A stretch of DNA of 32,732 bases from a virus: positions 1-32,732 of IMG/VR virus record IMGVR_UViG_3300033571_017733. One strand, 5' to 3'. The translations under genes and the position numbers were made by a program. Below are positions 16,587-24,180 of this stretch, piece by piece. Each line of letters opens with the position of its first letter. The stretch's first letter is position 1. Under the pieces are notes generated by a model. The model ran no database searches and had not been told where the DNA came from. It saw only the letters and a program-made list of their open reading frames with translations.

Positions 16587-18833
16587 ATGACAGAACAAAT
16601 TCTCTCTGCTGGAGTCTATACCTCCGAAAATGATCAGAGTTATTACAGCCAAGGTACTATTCAAACTGGATTGTCATTAGTAGGCCCTACCGAAAAAGGA
16701 CCTGCTTTTGTTCCTACTGATGTAACTAGCTATGGACAGTTTACTTCCATTTTTGGTGGAGACAGCTCTAACTCATATGTCCCACAAACTGCCTTTAGTT
16801 ATTTACAGGCAGGAAATAATGTAAAAGTAACAAGAGTGTTGGGTAACGGAGGATTTCTTTACGGTTCCTCTAGACCTTTAGCAGCTATTTGTAGCGGATC
16901 TTATATTATTTCTGTACTGTATCCTACTAAGAACGACACTCCTACCGTAGGAATCTCAGGTTCCATGAAAGGCCCAGTGTCTTCTTCATTCAGTGCAACA
17001 CTTTTTGCTACATCTGGATCTGGAATCATGTCAGCATCCTTTAGTGCTTCTTTGAATCCTACTGCTACTAACTTTATTTCTAAAGTAATAGGAACTGACG
17101 AAAACTATCAAACTGGATCAATATTCCCTTATTTACTTTTTAGCAACTTTATCACTTCTAGTGGAGTTCTTAATAGTACTGTGGATATTTCCGGTTCTTT
17201 AGTATTTAGTGGTGGTAACTGTGTGTTCACTAGTTCAAATGCTGGTGGATATGATCATGCTGCCACTCCATGGGTTCTTTCTGATAGTGGAGTTCAGCTC
17301 TTCAAATTACATCATAGGTCTGATGGCTTCAAAACAAATAAAGACGTAAAAGTAGCTATAGCTAACATTAGTCAAGGAGCCACAGCAGAAGATTATTCTA
17401 GCTTTGACGTATATGTACGTCAGTGGAATGACACTGATAGGATTCCTTCTATATTAGAACAATTCGTAGGAGTAAACTTAGATCCAGATTCTCCAAGATA
17501 TATTGGAAAGATAGTTGGTGACAAATACTCTGAATACAATGAGACTCTCCAAAGAGTTATCGAATACGGAGATTTTGTAAATAATTCTAACTATATTAGA
17601 GTACAAGTAGCTGAAGGTGTTGCAGATAAAGCAACACATCCTCAGTTGTATCCTAATGGGCACGCTGCTTTGTATGAAACAATAACAGGGTTTACCAGTA
17701 AGAATCTGCCTCCTGCAATATTGTTAAGTAGCAGTGCTTCTAGCGCAACTTATTCTGGATTTGATTACACAAATTCTGATAACTGGAACTACCTGAACCC
17801 AATTCCTTCTGGAGCTGGATTAGGTTTGAATGCAGCGTTTACTAAGCCAACTGGTGATAACAAGTTTATTCTTCCTTTCCAAGGGGGTACTGATGGTATG
17901 AACTATACCGTAATCAAGAAGAAAGGAGATAAAATAGCTGCATCTAACTTGTTTGGTTTAGACTTATCAAGTGCTACTGCAGGTGGAGCCGCTTCTTACA
18001 TAAAAGCTTTGAATATACTTTCTAATACAGAACAGTACAATTTTGATCTTCTTGCTCTTCCTGGTGTTATAGAAGAGTATCATGGTGCAGTAACTGCAAT
18101 AGCTCAAAACATTGCAGAAGAGCGTACCGATTGTGTATACTTGCGTGACCTGACTGGTTTAAATGCATCAGTTGTTACCGCTATAACCACCGCTGCTGGT
18201 CTAGACTCTAGCTACAGTGCTACTTACTTCCCATGGGTTAAAGTAAGAGATCTCAACAGCTCTAAAGATATCTACGTTCCTCCAACAGTTGTAGTACCAC
18301 AGGCATATGCTTATAATGATAAAGTAGCTGCTGAATGGTTTGCTCCTGCTGGTCTGAATCGTGGCGGTCTCGGAGGTGCAATCGACACTCGTATCCGTCT
18401 TACTAAGGCTGATAGGGACGCTCTTTACAACGGTAGGGTAAACCCAATCGCTAAATTCCAGAACACTGGAGTAGTAATCTGGGGTCAAAAAACTCTTCAA
18501 GTTAGGGACACAGCTCTTAACCGTATCAATGTACGTAGGTTGTTAATCAATCTTCGTGAGTATATCAGTGGAGTAGCTGTTAACTATGTGTTCGAGAACA
18601 ATACAATAGCAACCAGAAATAAACTCATCAGTGCCATAACTCCTTACATGGAGAACGTACAGTCCCGTCAAGGTCTGTATGCCTTCAGAGTAGACATTAG
18701 TGATGCTTTAAATACCAATGATGTAATCGATCGTAACCAACTTATAGGTAAGATCTACGTATCTCCTGTTAAGTCCATCGAATTTATCTTGTTGGAATTC
18801 AACATCACCGGAACTGGAGTAAGTTTCCAATAA
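16587..18833 (+). CDS. Contractile tail sheath protein (gp18-like)
   Basis: 748 residues, against about 660 in T4 gp18. The N terminus shows SAGVYTSE (7-14), GPTEKGPA (33-40), SYGQFTSIFGG and SYLQAGNNVKVTRVLG, hallmarks of sheath proteins that polymerise around the tube. The C-terminal third contains the conserved core (AAEWFAPAGLNRGGLGG, VNPIAKFQNTGVVIWGQKTL, RINVRRLLINLREYI, YVSPVKSIEFILLEF). The middle is more variable, as expected for the surface domain. It is followed after 33 bases by the tube gene. Arg codons switch from AGA/AGG to mostly CGT from about 18120 onward. Confidence 0.95.
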   Translation: MTEQILSAGVYTSENDQSYYSQGTIQTGLSLVGPTEKGPAFVPTDVTSYGQFTSIFGGDSSNSYVPQTAFSYLQAGNNVKVTRVLGNGGFLYGSSRPLAAICSGSYIISVLYPTKNDTPTVGISGSMKGPVSSSFSATLFATSGSGIMSASFSASLNPTATNFISKVIGTDENYQTGSIFPYLLFSNFITSSGVLNSTVDISGSLVFSGGNCVFTSSNAGGYDHAATPWVLSDSGVQLFKLHHRSDGFKTNKDVKVAIANISQGATAEDYSSFDVYVRQWNDTDRIPSILEQFVGVNLDPDSPRYIGKIVGDKYSEYNETLQRVIEYGDFVNNSNYIRVQVAEGVADKATHPQLYPNGHAALYETITGFTSKNLPPAILLSSSASSATYSGFDYTNSDNWNYLNPIPSGAGLGLNAAFTKPTGDNKFILPFQGGTDGMNYTVIKKKGDKIAASNLFGLDLSSATAGGAASYIKALNILSNTEQYNFDLLALPGVIEEYHGAVTAIAQNIAEERTDCVYLRDLTGLNASVVTAITTAAGLDSSYSATYFPWVKVRDLNSSKDIYVPPTVVVPQAYAYNDKVAAEWFAPAGLNRGGLGGAIDTRIRLTKADRDALYNGRVNPIAKFQNTGVVIWGQKTLQVRDTALNRINVRRLLINLREYISGVAVNYVFENNTIATRNKLISAITPYMENVQSRQGLYAFRVDISDALNTNDVIDRNQLIGKIYVSPVKSIEFILLEFNITGTGVSFQ

Positions 18834-18838
18834 TCAAA

Positions 18839-18846
18839 TATTTATA
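18839..18846 (+). promoter_or_regulatory. Late-type TATTTATA element before the tube gene
   Basis: TATTTATA lies 6 bases after the sheath stop and 20 bases before the tube ATG. The surrounding 16 bases, AAATATTTATAATAAA, are identical to those before the gene at 7118. Confidence 0.6.
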
Positions 18847-18866
18847 ATAAAGTAAAATAATACAAA

Positions 18867-19355
18867 ATGGCATTGCTTAGTACAGATGAAATGTTGGGTA
18901 CATTATTTGAACCCATCCTCCAACACAGGTTTATTATGTACATTGACGGAATTCCTTCCTACTTGATCAAAAAAGTAGGTGGAATTGGATACGACGATGG
19001 AGAAGTAATCATTGACAATATTAACAGCTATGTTAAATTCCGTGCAAAGCGCAGGTGGAATGACGTAACTCTTAGTTTGTACAACCCAGTAACACCTTCC
19101 GGTGCCCAAGCAGTAATGGAATGGGCTCGTTTAGGATACGAGACTGTAACAGGTCGTGCTGGCTATGGTGACTTCTACTGGAAAGACATCACTTTCAATG
19201 CCATCGATCCTGTCGGTAACGTAGTAAATGAGTGGGTAATTAAGAAGGCTTTCATTAAAAGTGTGTCTTCCTTCGGTGACTGGGACTGGTCATTGGATGC
19301 ATACACCACAATTGAAATGACTTTAGGAAATTCCGGTATGATTTTGAATTTCTAA
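18867..19355 (+). CDS. Tail tube protein (gp19-like)
   Basis: 162 residues, almost exactly the length of T4 gp19. Conserved features are the N-terminal QHRFIMYIDGIPSYLIKKVG strand pair, the RRWNDVTLSLYNPVTPSGA loop, VMEWARLGYETVTGRAGYGD, and a C-terminal VSSFGDWDWSLDAYTTIEMT strand that forms the inner barrel. It packs into hexameric rings inside the sheath. It has its own late-type element upstream and a strong terminator directly downstream, consistent with separate high expression. Codon use is rich in CGT and in C-ending codons, like the sheath C-terminal third. Confidence 0.95.
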   Translation: MALLSTDEMLGTLFEPILQHRFIMYIDGIPSYLIKKVGGIGYDDGEVIIDNINSYVKFRAKRRWNDVTLSLYNPVTPSGAQAVMEWARLGYETVTGRAGYGDFYWKDITFNAIDPVGNVVNEWVIKKAFIKSVSSFGDWDWSLDAYTTIEMTLGNSGMILNF

Positions 19356-19377
19356 TAAAAATCCTTAAAAATGAAAG

Positions 19378-19408
19378 ACCCGTCATATTTATTTATGGCG
19401 GGTTTTTT
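19378..19408 (+). terminator. Terminator after the tube gene, with late-type element in its loop
   Basis: ACCCGTCATA (19378-19387) pairs with TATGGCGGGT (19394-19403), a 10-bp stem with one G-T pair, followed by TTTTTT. The loop holds TATTTATT (19386-19393), so the same bases could act as a promoter for the next gene. Confidence 0.8.
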
Positions 19409-19435
19409 GTTATATTGCCATACAAAGTCTCCAAA

Positions 19436-20026
19436 ATGAATAAAATTAAGTACTTTATCGCTTTTGTGAAGGCAGAATGCCGAAAAGAAGGCGTTAAATG
19501 CGACTTAAGAAATACATATTATGTAAAGGTTTCGGACTCCATACAAGCCTCAGGATACTTTGATGAATCAGTTCCAATCTTAGTTTGTTCTATGAATCGT
19601 AAGGATTCTATAGAAATCTTAGTACATGAATACGGTCATCTAACTCAGTGGAGAGAGAATATTCCATTATGGAAAAAAGCAAATGATGCAAATCTTGCTA
19701 TAGATGAATGGTTAGGAGGTAAGAATATTAGAAATATAGAGAAGCATATAGCAAATGCCAGGGACCTAGAACTAGATAACGAAAAAAGATCTGCTAAGCT
19801 TATAAAAGAATTTGAACTGCCTATAAACGTAGAAAATTACATAAAGAAAGCAAACTCTTATATTCATTTTTATAACTACCTATTGATATCTAGAAAGTGG
19901 TCAAACTCTAAGAACAGTCCTTACAGTAATAAAAGGATAATGGAAATAATGTCTCCAAAGTTTAATATGGGATATAAAAAGCTCTCTAAAAAGATAGAGA
20001 AGATTTTTATTGAGGAGGGTATATAG
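19436..20026 (+). CDS. HExxH metallopeptidase-like protein
   Basis: 196 residues from ATG 19436; a TTG at 19415 would add 7 residues but lies only 6 bases after the terminator T-tract. ILVHEYGHLTQW places a gluzincin-type HExxH motif at His64-Glu65-His68, with Glu112 or Glu116 (LELDNEKRS) as candidate third zinc ligand about 45 residues on. The C-terminal half is basic and helical (KWSNSKN, MGYKKLSKKIEK). The gene lies between the tube and tail-chaperone genes, where proteases are not usual. It may process a virion or host protein; the fold otherwise resembles none I can name. Confidence 0.65.
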   Translation: MNKIKYFIAFVKAECRKEGVKCDLRNTYYVKVSDSIQASGYFDESVPILVCSMNRKDSIEILVHEYGHLTQWRENIPLWKKANDANLAIDEWLGGKNIRNIEKHIANARDLELDNEKRSAKLIKEFELPINVENYIKKANSYIHFYNYLLISRKWSNSKNSPYSNKRIMEIMSPKFNMGYKKLSKKIEKIFIEEGI

Positions 20027-20059
20027 TTTGATATTTATGTCTTAAATTTGATATTTATA
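20027..20059 (+). promoter_or_regulatory. Tandem late-type elements (20-bp direct repeat)
   Basis: TTTGATATTTAT occurs at 20027-20038 and again at 20047-20058, exactly 20 bases apart. The second reads on as TATTTATA and ends 19 bases before the ATG at 20079, matching the spacing seen at other late-type sites. Confidence 0.5.
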
Positions 20060-20078
20060 TACACAAATTGCATTGAAA

Positions 20079-20738
20079 ATGAAGCAAACTGAAAAACTTG
20101 ATAGTCTTATTAAGAAAATAATTAAAGAGGAGCTTGAAGAAAGAAAGACAATATACCCAAGCAAGACAGGGAGTATAGGAGGTATAGTAGATACTAAAGA
20201 TAGAGAACAGGCAAAAACTGATCTTAGAACAGGCAAATCCGTACAATTAGTAAAACCAGAAGAAATACCAAGTCTAAAAGAAAAAGAATCAGAAGAAGAA
20301 AAAATAGCAGATACAGAAATTATGGAAAACGAAGTAAAAGCATCTGATCTAGCTGGTCAGGTATCAGAGATGATAGACAAATTAAAGACCATGTCAGAAG
20401 GCGGAGACGACGTTAAGAAACAAAAGCTTGCTGTTAAGGCAATGAAACAAATGGAGTCCGCTAAAGCCGCATTACATACCCTTGCAGCGCATGAAGTGAT
20501 GCTTGAAGAGAAGCAGCAGGCAGAAGAAGAAAAAGAGGCAGAAAAGCACGTAGGTAAGTTTAAGAAGGCTTTAACTAAACTTGTTAAAGAACCCGCTGCT
20601 GTAGAAAAGATCTCTGCAAAAATGGATGCTAAAAAGATGGCAGAACTTAAAAAGAAAATAAAGAGTGGTGAATTAGATGAAGAGAAACTTGCAAAAGTAA
20701 TGCTCCAGCATTCGTTAAAAGAAGGTTGGATTAAGTAA
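20079..20738 (+). CDS. Charged coiled-coil protein, possible tail or head assembly factor
   Basis: 219 residues from ATG 20079; a TTG at 20073 is a less likely start. Extremely rich in Lys and Glu with long helical stretches: LDSLIKKIIKEELEER at the N terminus, ASDLAGQVSEMIDKLKTM and KAMKQMESAKAALHTLA in the middle, and a Lys-rich C-terminal helix ending in HSLKEGWIK. No Cys and no membrane segment. The composition resembles scaffold or core proteins, but the place between the tube and tail-chaperone genes would also fit a tail assembly factor. The function is unassigned. Confidence 0.6.
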   Translation: MKQTEKLDSLIKKIIKEELEERKTIYPSKTGSIGGIVDTKDREQAKTDLRTGKSVQLVKPEEIPSLKEKESEEEKIADTEIMENEVKASDLAGQVSEMIDKLKTMSEGGDDVKKQKLAVKAMKQMESAKAALHTLAAHEVMLEEKQQAEEEKEAEKHVGKFKKALTKLVKEPAAVEKISAKMDAKKMAELKKKIKSGELDEEKLAKVMLQHSLKEGWIK

Positions 20739-20763
20739 CCCCTGTATAAATCCCATACAAAAG

Positions 20764-20793
20764 GCCCACCAATAAAAGGTGGGTTTCTTTTTT
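20764..20793 (+). terminator. Rho-independent terminator
   Basis: CCCACC (20765-20770) pairs with GGTGGG (20778-20783) around a 7-base A-rich loop, followed by TTTCTTTTTT. It separates the coiled-coil gene from the tail chaperone gene. Confidence 0.85.
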
Positions 20794-20812
20794 ATAAAAA
20801 ATAAAAATCGTA

Positions 20813-20820
20813 TATTTATA
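20813..20820 (+). promoter_or_regulatory. Late-type TATTTATA element before the tail chaperone gene
   Basis: TATTTATA directly follows the terminator region and ends 17 bases before the ATG at 20838, so the gene starts a new transcription unit. Confidence 0.55.
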
Positions 20821-20837
20821 TATATAAAATATAGTTT

Positions 20838-21602
20838 ATGTCCGATTTAATGAATGTTCCAACTCAAACCCTTGATCTTCCTTCTAAAGGGATGATGTAT
20901 CCAGAAGGAAACCCCCTAAGTTCAGGAAAAGTAGATTTGTACATGCCTACTGCTATGCATGAAGATATTTTAACTAATAAAAACTTCATACAGCAGGGTG
21001 TAGTTCTTGACAAGTTCCTACAAGCTATTATAGCTTCTAAGATCGATTATAATGATCTTTTAGTAGGAGATAAGAATGCTATCATGATAGGAGCTAGGAT
21101 CTTAGCTTATGGCAGTAAGTATGCTTTTAAATACACAGATCCTGTGACAAGAGAGGCAGAAGAAGTAGCTGTAGACCTTTCAGAACTACAAGAAAAAGAA
21201 CTAGATTGGAGTTCTATAAAGAAAGGAACTAACGAATTTGAGTATCAACTGCCTTTGTCAAAGCAACTTGTAACATTTAAGATCCTTTCTCATAAAGATG
21301 AGATGGCTATAGAAGCCGAAATAAAGGGATTGCAGAAGGTAAATAAGAATATGTCTGCAGAGACCACTATAAGACTGGCTCAATCCATAGTAGCTGTTAA
21401 CGGAGACAGGGATAGGAAGATTGTCAGAGATTTTGTGAAGACTATTCCTATGAGGGATTCTCAAGATCTTAGAAGAAAGATTATAGAATCCACTCCAGAT
21501 ATCGTAATGAAATTTGATTTTACTAGGAAAAATGGTGAGGTAGTGGAGGGCCTTAGCATACCTATGACGGTTGACTTTTTTTGGCCTGACCTCTCAGTAT
21601 AG
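20838..21602 (+). CDS. gp26-like tail assembly chaperone / T4-type baseplate hub family, short form
   Basis: 254 residues. The N terminus has LPSKGMMYPEGNPLSSGKVD, the signature of the T4 gp26 family (Pfam T4_baseplate), then AMHEDILTN and YNDLLVGDKNAIMIGARILA. The C terminus ends MTVDFFWPDLSV. It sits just upstream of the tape-measure gene, the standard position of tail assembly chaperones, which in many phages are made as short and frameshifted long forms. A seven-T run at 21576-21582, ten codons from the stop, allows a +1 shift into the frame continuing to 21852 (see next entry). Whether this family acts as chaperone or as hub part in this phage is inferred. Confidence 0.8.
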   Translation: MSDLMNVPTQTLDLPSKGMMYPEGNPLSSGKVDLYMPTAMHEDILTNKNFIQQGVVLDKFLQAIIASKIDYNDLLVGDKNAIMIGARILAYGSKYAFKYTDPVTREAEEVAVDLSELQEKELDWSSIKKGTNEFEYQLPLSKQLVTFKILSHKDEMAIEAEIKGLQKVNKNMSAETTIRLAQSIVAVNGDRDRKIVRDFVKTIPMRDSQDLRRKIIESTPDIVMKFDFTRKNGEVVEGLSIPMTVDFFWPDLSV

Positions 21603-21852
21603 AAGCCAAGTATTTGATGAAATCCTTTGGCTTTCCATGAATAGTAATGGAGGAATTTCATATTCTACCGCGTATAATATGCCTATAGCATATAGATTTG
21701 TTAATATAAAAAAGATATCTGATATAATAAAGAAACAAAATGAGGAAATGGAGAAATCTAGGAGAGGAAATAGCCTCTCAATGGAAGATTTAACAAAGAG
21801 AAGAGAACAAATGCCAGATTTTGTATCTCCGAGAGCCGCTAGTAAAAAATAG
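21571..21852 (+). CDS. Frameshift extension of the tail assembly chaperone (long-form C terminus)
   Basis: This frame, +1 relative to the gp26-like gene, is open from upstream of the T run and encodes GLTSQYRSQVFDEILWLSMN, GGISYSTAYNMPIAYRFVN, then a basic helical tail. Shifting at the T run joins VDFF to GLTSQYRS and gives a 337-residue product. Only a TTG at 21571 or an internal ATG at 21637 could start it alone, and neither has a ribosome-binding site. The layout (short ORF, overlap, slippery run, tape measure next) matches the conserved G/G-T arrangement of tail chaperones. An alternative is a homopolymer sequencing error in a single 337-residue gene. Confidence 0.65.
   Translation: MTFFGLTSQYRSQVFDEILWLSMNSNGGISYSTAYNMPIAYRFVNIKKISDIIKKQNEEMEKSRRGNSLSMEDLTKRREQMPDFVSPRAASKK
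21576..21582 (+). other. Candidate programmed frameshift site (TTTTTTT)
   Basis: Seven consecutive T. In the upstream frame they read TTT TTT TGG (Phe-Phe-Trp); a +1 (or -2) slip gives TTT TTT (T) GGC and continues for 89 further residues to 21852. The zero-frame stop TAG follows at 21600-21602. Confidence 0.6.
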
Positions 21853-21860
21853 CGGCTTTC
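21834..21860 (+). terminator. Hairpin terminator overlapping the end of the chaperone long frame
   Basis: AGCCGCTA (21834-21841) pairs perfectly with TAGCGGCT (21850-21857); flanking GAG/TTC extends the stem with one G-T pair. The TAG stop codon lies in the right arm. Only a short T-tract follows, so attenuation rather than full termination is possible. Confidence 0.65.
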
Positions 21861-21861
21861 A

Positions 21862-21869
21862 TATTTATA
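21862..21869 (+). promoter_or_regulatory. Late-type TATTTATA element before the tape-measure gene
   Basis: TATTTATA begins 4 bases after the hairpin and ends 14 bases before the ATG at 21884. Confidence 0.55.
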
Positions 21870-21883
21870 TATAAAGCTAAGGA

Positions 21884-24148
21884 ATGGCTACAACGCCCTC
21901 AAATAATCAATCAAATCCTCAAGATAACTTAACTGAGTTACAGAAAGCAGCTAACTTAGTAGCTGAGACATTGGCTAAAGCTAAAGGACAGGTTTTAGGT
22001 ATAACTGATTCTGTACGTGATCTATCTCAAGAGTTCAAAAAGAGTTCCGCTGGATTAAGAAGTATCTATGAATATAGTACAGATGTAAAAAATGATATAT
22101 ACGATGTAGTATCTTTAGCTGCTAAGCTAGGAACTGAATATATAAACCATGAACAAATTCAAAAAAGAGTTCTTGAGAATCAACAACAACAAAAACTTTT
22201 ACAGACAGAGCTTTCAGAAAACTTAAAATCTAAGTATGCAGATGAGGCTACTAGAGAAGCCGAAATGCAAAAAATGTTAGAAGGACAATCAGCTGTTTAT
22301 GACAATATAATTAGTAGGTTGGAAAGTAAAGTAAAAGCCGAAAGAAAAAGCGTTACGGAAGAAGAGAAAGCAATAGTTCTTCTTGTAGAACAATTGAGGC
22401 AGAGAGAAAAAATAGCGTTGTCTTTAGATCAAGTTAATGAAAAATTAGAGGAAGGAAATAAGAAAGTAGCAGAAACACAAATAAGAGCGCAAGCTCTATC
22501 AAAAATATTTGGGACTTTTTCTGGTATACCATTCTTAAAAGAATTTATGAACTTTAAAAAGATTTCTGATTCTTTTAAAGAAGGGTTTGGGGCTGGTATG
22601 AGAAGCATAGGATCTGAAATACTGCTCATAGTAAAAAGCCCTTTATTTTTATTAGCAGCCGGATTACTAGCAATTGTATCTATTTTTAAGTCTATAATAA
22701 AGGCTACTTTTGAATTTGATAAATTACTTACTAAAGTAGGAAATAATCTAGGAATATCTAGAGACGCATCAGTCGAGTTGATGGATACTTTTAGATTAGT
22801 TTCTAATGGAGCTAATAATGTTGTTTCCTCTCTAGATAAATCATTTTTATCTATAAAAAATCAAGCAGTTGCTATGGGAGAAATTCAAGATCTCCTTGAA
22901 ACAAATGCAATGGTTACAAATGAGATGGTACAAAGCCAGATATTCTTAACCAAGCAGATGGGACTGACTGGTGAGGAATCTAAAGGACTTCAAGAAATGT
23001 TCCTGTTAAGTGGACAAAGCGTAGAAAAAATGTTATTGGATACAAGAAGACAAGTAGATCTGTCCAATAAACAAAATGGAATAGCCCTCTCTTACAAAAA
23101 AATAATATCAGATATAGCTAAAGTAAGTGCTAGCATATCTGTAGCATATAAAAACAATCCTGAGTTAATAAGGCAAGCTGTTATTCAAGCTAATAAATTA
23201 GGGTTATCTTTAGAACAAACTGAAAAGATAAGTAAAGGATTGTTAGATTTCGAAACTTCTATATCAGGAGAATTAGAATCTGAACTTTTATTAGGAAGAC
23301 AGTTAAATTTTGAAAAAGCCAGAGCTTTAGCCTTAGATGGCAAATCAGCAGAGGCAGCAGCTGAGTTAATGAGCCAGGTAGGAGGACTAAATGCTCTTAC
23401 TAATATGAATGTAATTCAGAGAGATAGACTTGCTGCTTCAATTAATTTATCTTCTGAAGAACTTCTTACTTCTGCTAAAAGACAAGAAGTCCTAAATAAA
23501 TTAGGAGAAAAAAATAAAGAGGGATTAGAAGAGAGGTATGAAATGCTAAGGAGAAGTGGGGACTTGGCAGGTCTAGCTAAGTTACAAGAAGAAGCTGCTA
23601 GAATAGAAGGGGGAAAAGCTTTATTACAAGACATAGCTAAAGCAAACTTGCAAACTAGATTTGAAGAATCTATGGAAAGAGTAAAGCAAGTATTTACTGA
23701 AATAGCAGCAGGCCCACTTACACGTATGTTAGAAAGTATTGCTACCTTTTTACAAAATACAACTGCGTTGAAAGTAACATTGATAGCTATATCAACAATA
23801 GCTGGAGTTATAGCAGCTTCTCTAGTTACTGCTGCTGTAGCAGCTACTATAGCATCTGGAGGATCTAATTTAGTGGCCGCTGGTGCTATAGTAGGAACAG
23901 GATTGCTAGCAGGAGGTTTAACAGCTATGGCATTATCTGGCGGAGGAGAAACTCCTTCCGGACAACCACCAGCACCAGCAGTATCAACTACAACAAGAAC
24001 CGCTGCAGGAGCAACAGATAATGCAGCATCTTCTCAAAAATTAGAAGAAAAACTAGATAGATTAGCTACAGCCATAGAAAAAGACAGAAATATATACTTT
24101 GATACAACTAAAGTAAATACAGCTTTAGGAATGGGGTCTAGGGAATAA
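21884..24148 (+). CDS. Tail tape measure protein
   Basis: 754 residues. Long helical/coiled-coil N-terminal half rich in Gln, Lys and Glu; hydrophobic segments at about 247-267 (SPLFLLAAGLLAIVSIFKSI) and about 630-685 (VTLIAISTIAGVIAASLV, then an Ala/Gly-rich stretch) of the kind that enters the host membrane on DNA ejection; a further helical region around 400-600; and a C-terminal RNIYFDTTKVNTALGMGSRE, the typical end of tape measure proteins. It lies directly after the tail chaperone and before baseplate genes, the expected position. Its length sets tail length; about 1.5 angstrom per residue would imply a tail near 110 nm, a rule of thumb only. Confidence 0.88.
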   Translation: MATTPSNNQSNPQDNLTELQKAANLVAETLAKAKGQVLGITDSVRDLSQEFKKSSAGLRSIYEYSTDVKNDIYDVVSLAAKLGTEYINHEQIQKRVLENQQQQKLLQTELSENLKSKYADEATREAEMQKMLEGQSAVYDNIISRLESKVKAERKSVTEEEKAIVLLVEQLRQREKIALSLDQVNEKLEEGNKKVAETQIRAQALSKIFGTFSGIPFLKEFMNFKKISDSFKEGFGAGMRSIGSEILLIVKSPLFLLAAGLLAIVSIFKSIIKATFEFDKLLTKVGNNLGISRDASVELMDTFRLVSNGANNVVSSLDKSFLSIKNQAVAMGEIQDLLETNAMVTNEMVQSQIFLTKQMGLTGEESKGLQEMFLLSGQSVEKMLLDTRRQVDLSNKQNGIALSYKKIISDIAKVSASISVAYKNNPELIRQAVIQANKLGLSLEQTEKISKGLLDFETSISGELESELLLGRQLNFEKARALALDGKSAEAAAELMSQVGGLNALTNMNVIQRDRLAASINLSSEELLTSAKRQEVLNKLGEKNKEGLEERYEMLRRSGDLAGLAKLQEEAARIEGGKALLQDIAKANLQTRFEESMERVKQVFTEIAAGPLTRMLESIATFLQNTTALKVTLIAISTIAGVIAASLVTAAVAATIASGGSNLVAAGAIVGTGLLAGGLTAMALSGGGETPSGQPPAPAVSTTTRTAAGATDNAASSQKLEEKLDRLATAIEKDRNIYFDTTKVNTALGMGSRE

Positions 24149-24158
24149 AACTAAATTA

Positions 24159-24166
24159 TATTTATT
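24159..24166 (+). promoter_or_regulatory. Late-type TATTTATT element
   Basis: TATTTATT ends 14 bases before the GTG start at 24181, in the short gap after the tape-measure stop. Confidence 0.45.
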
Positions 24167-24180
24167 TTAAATAACAAGAA

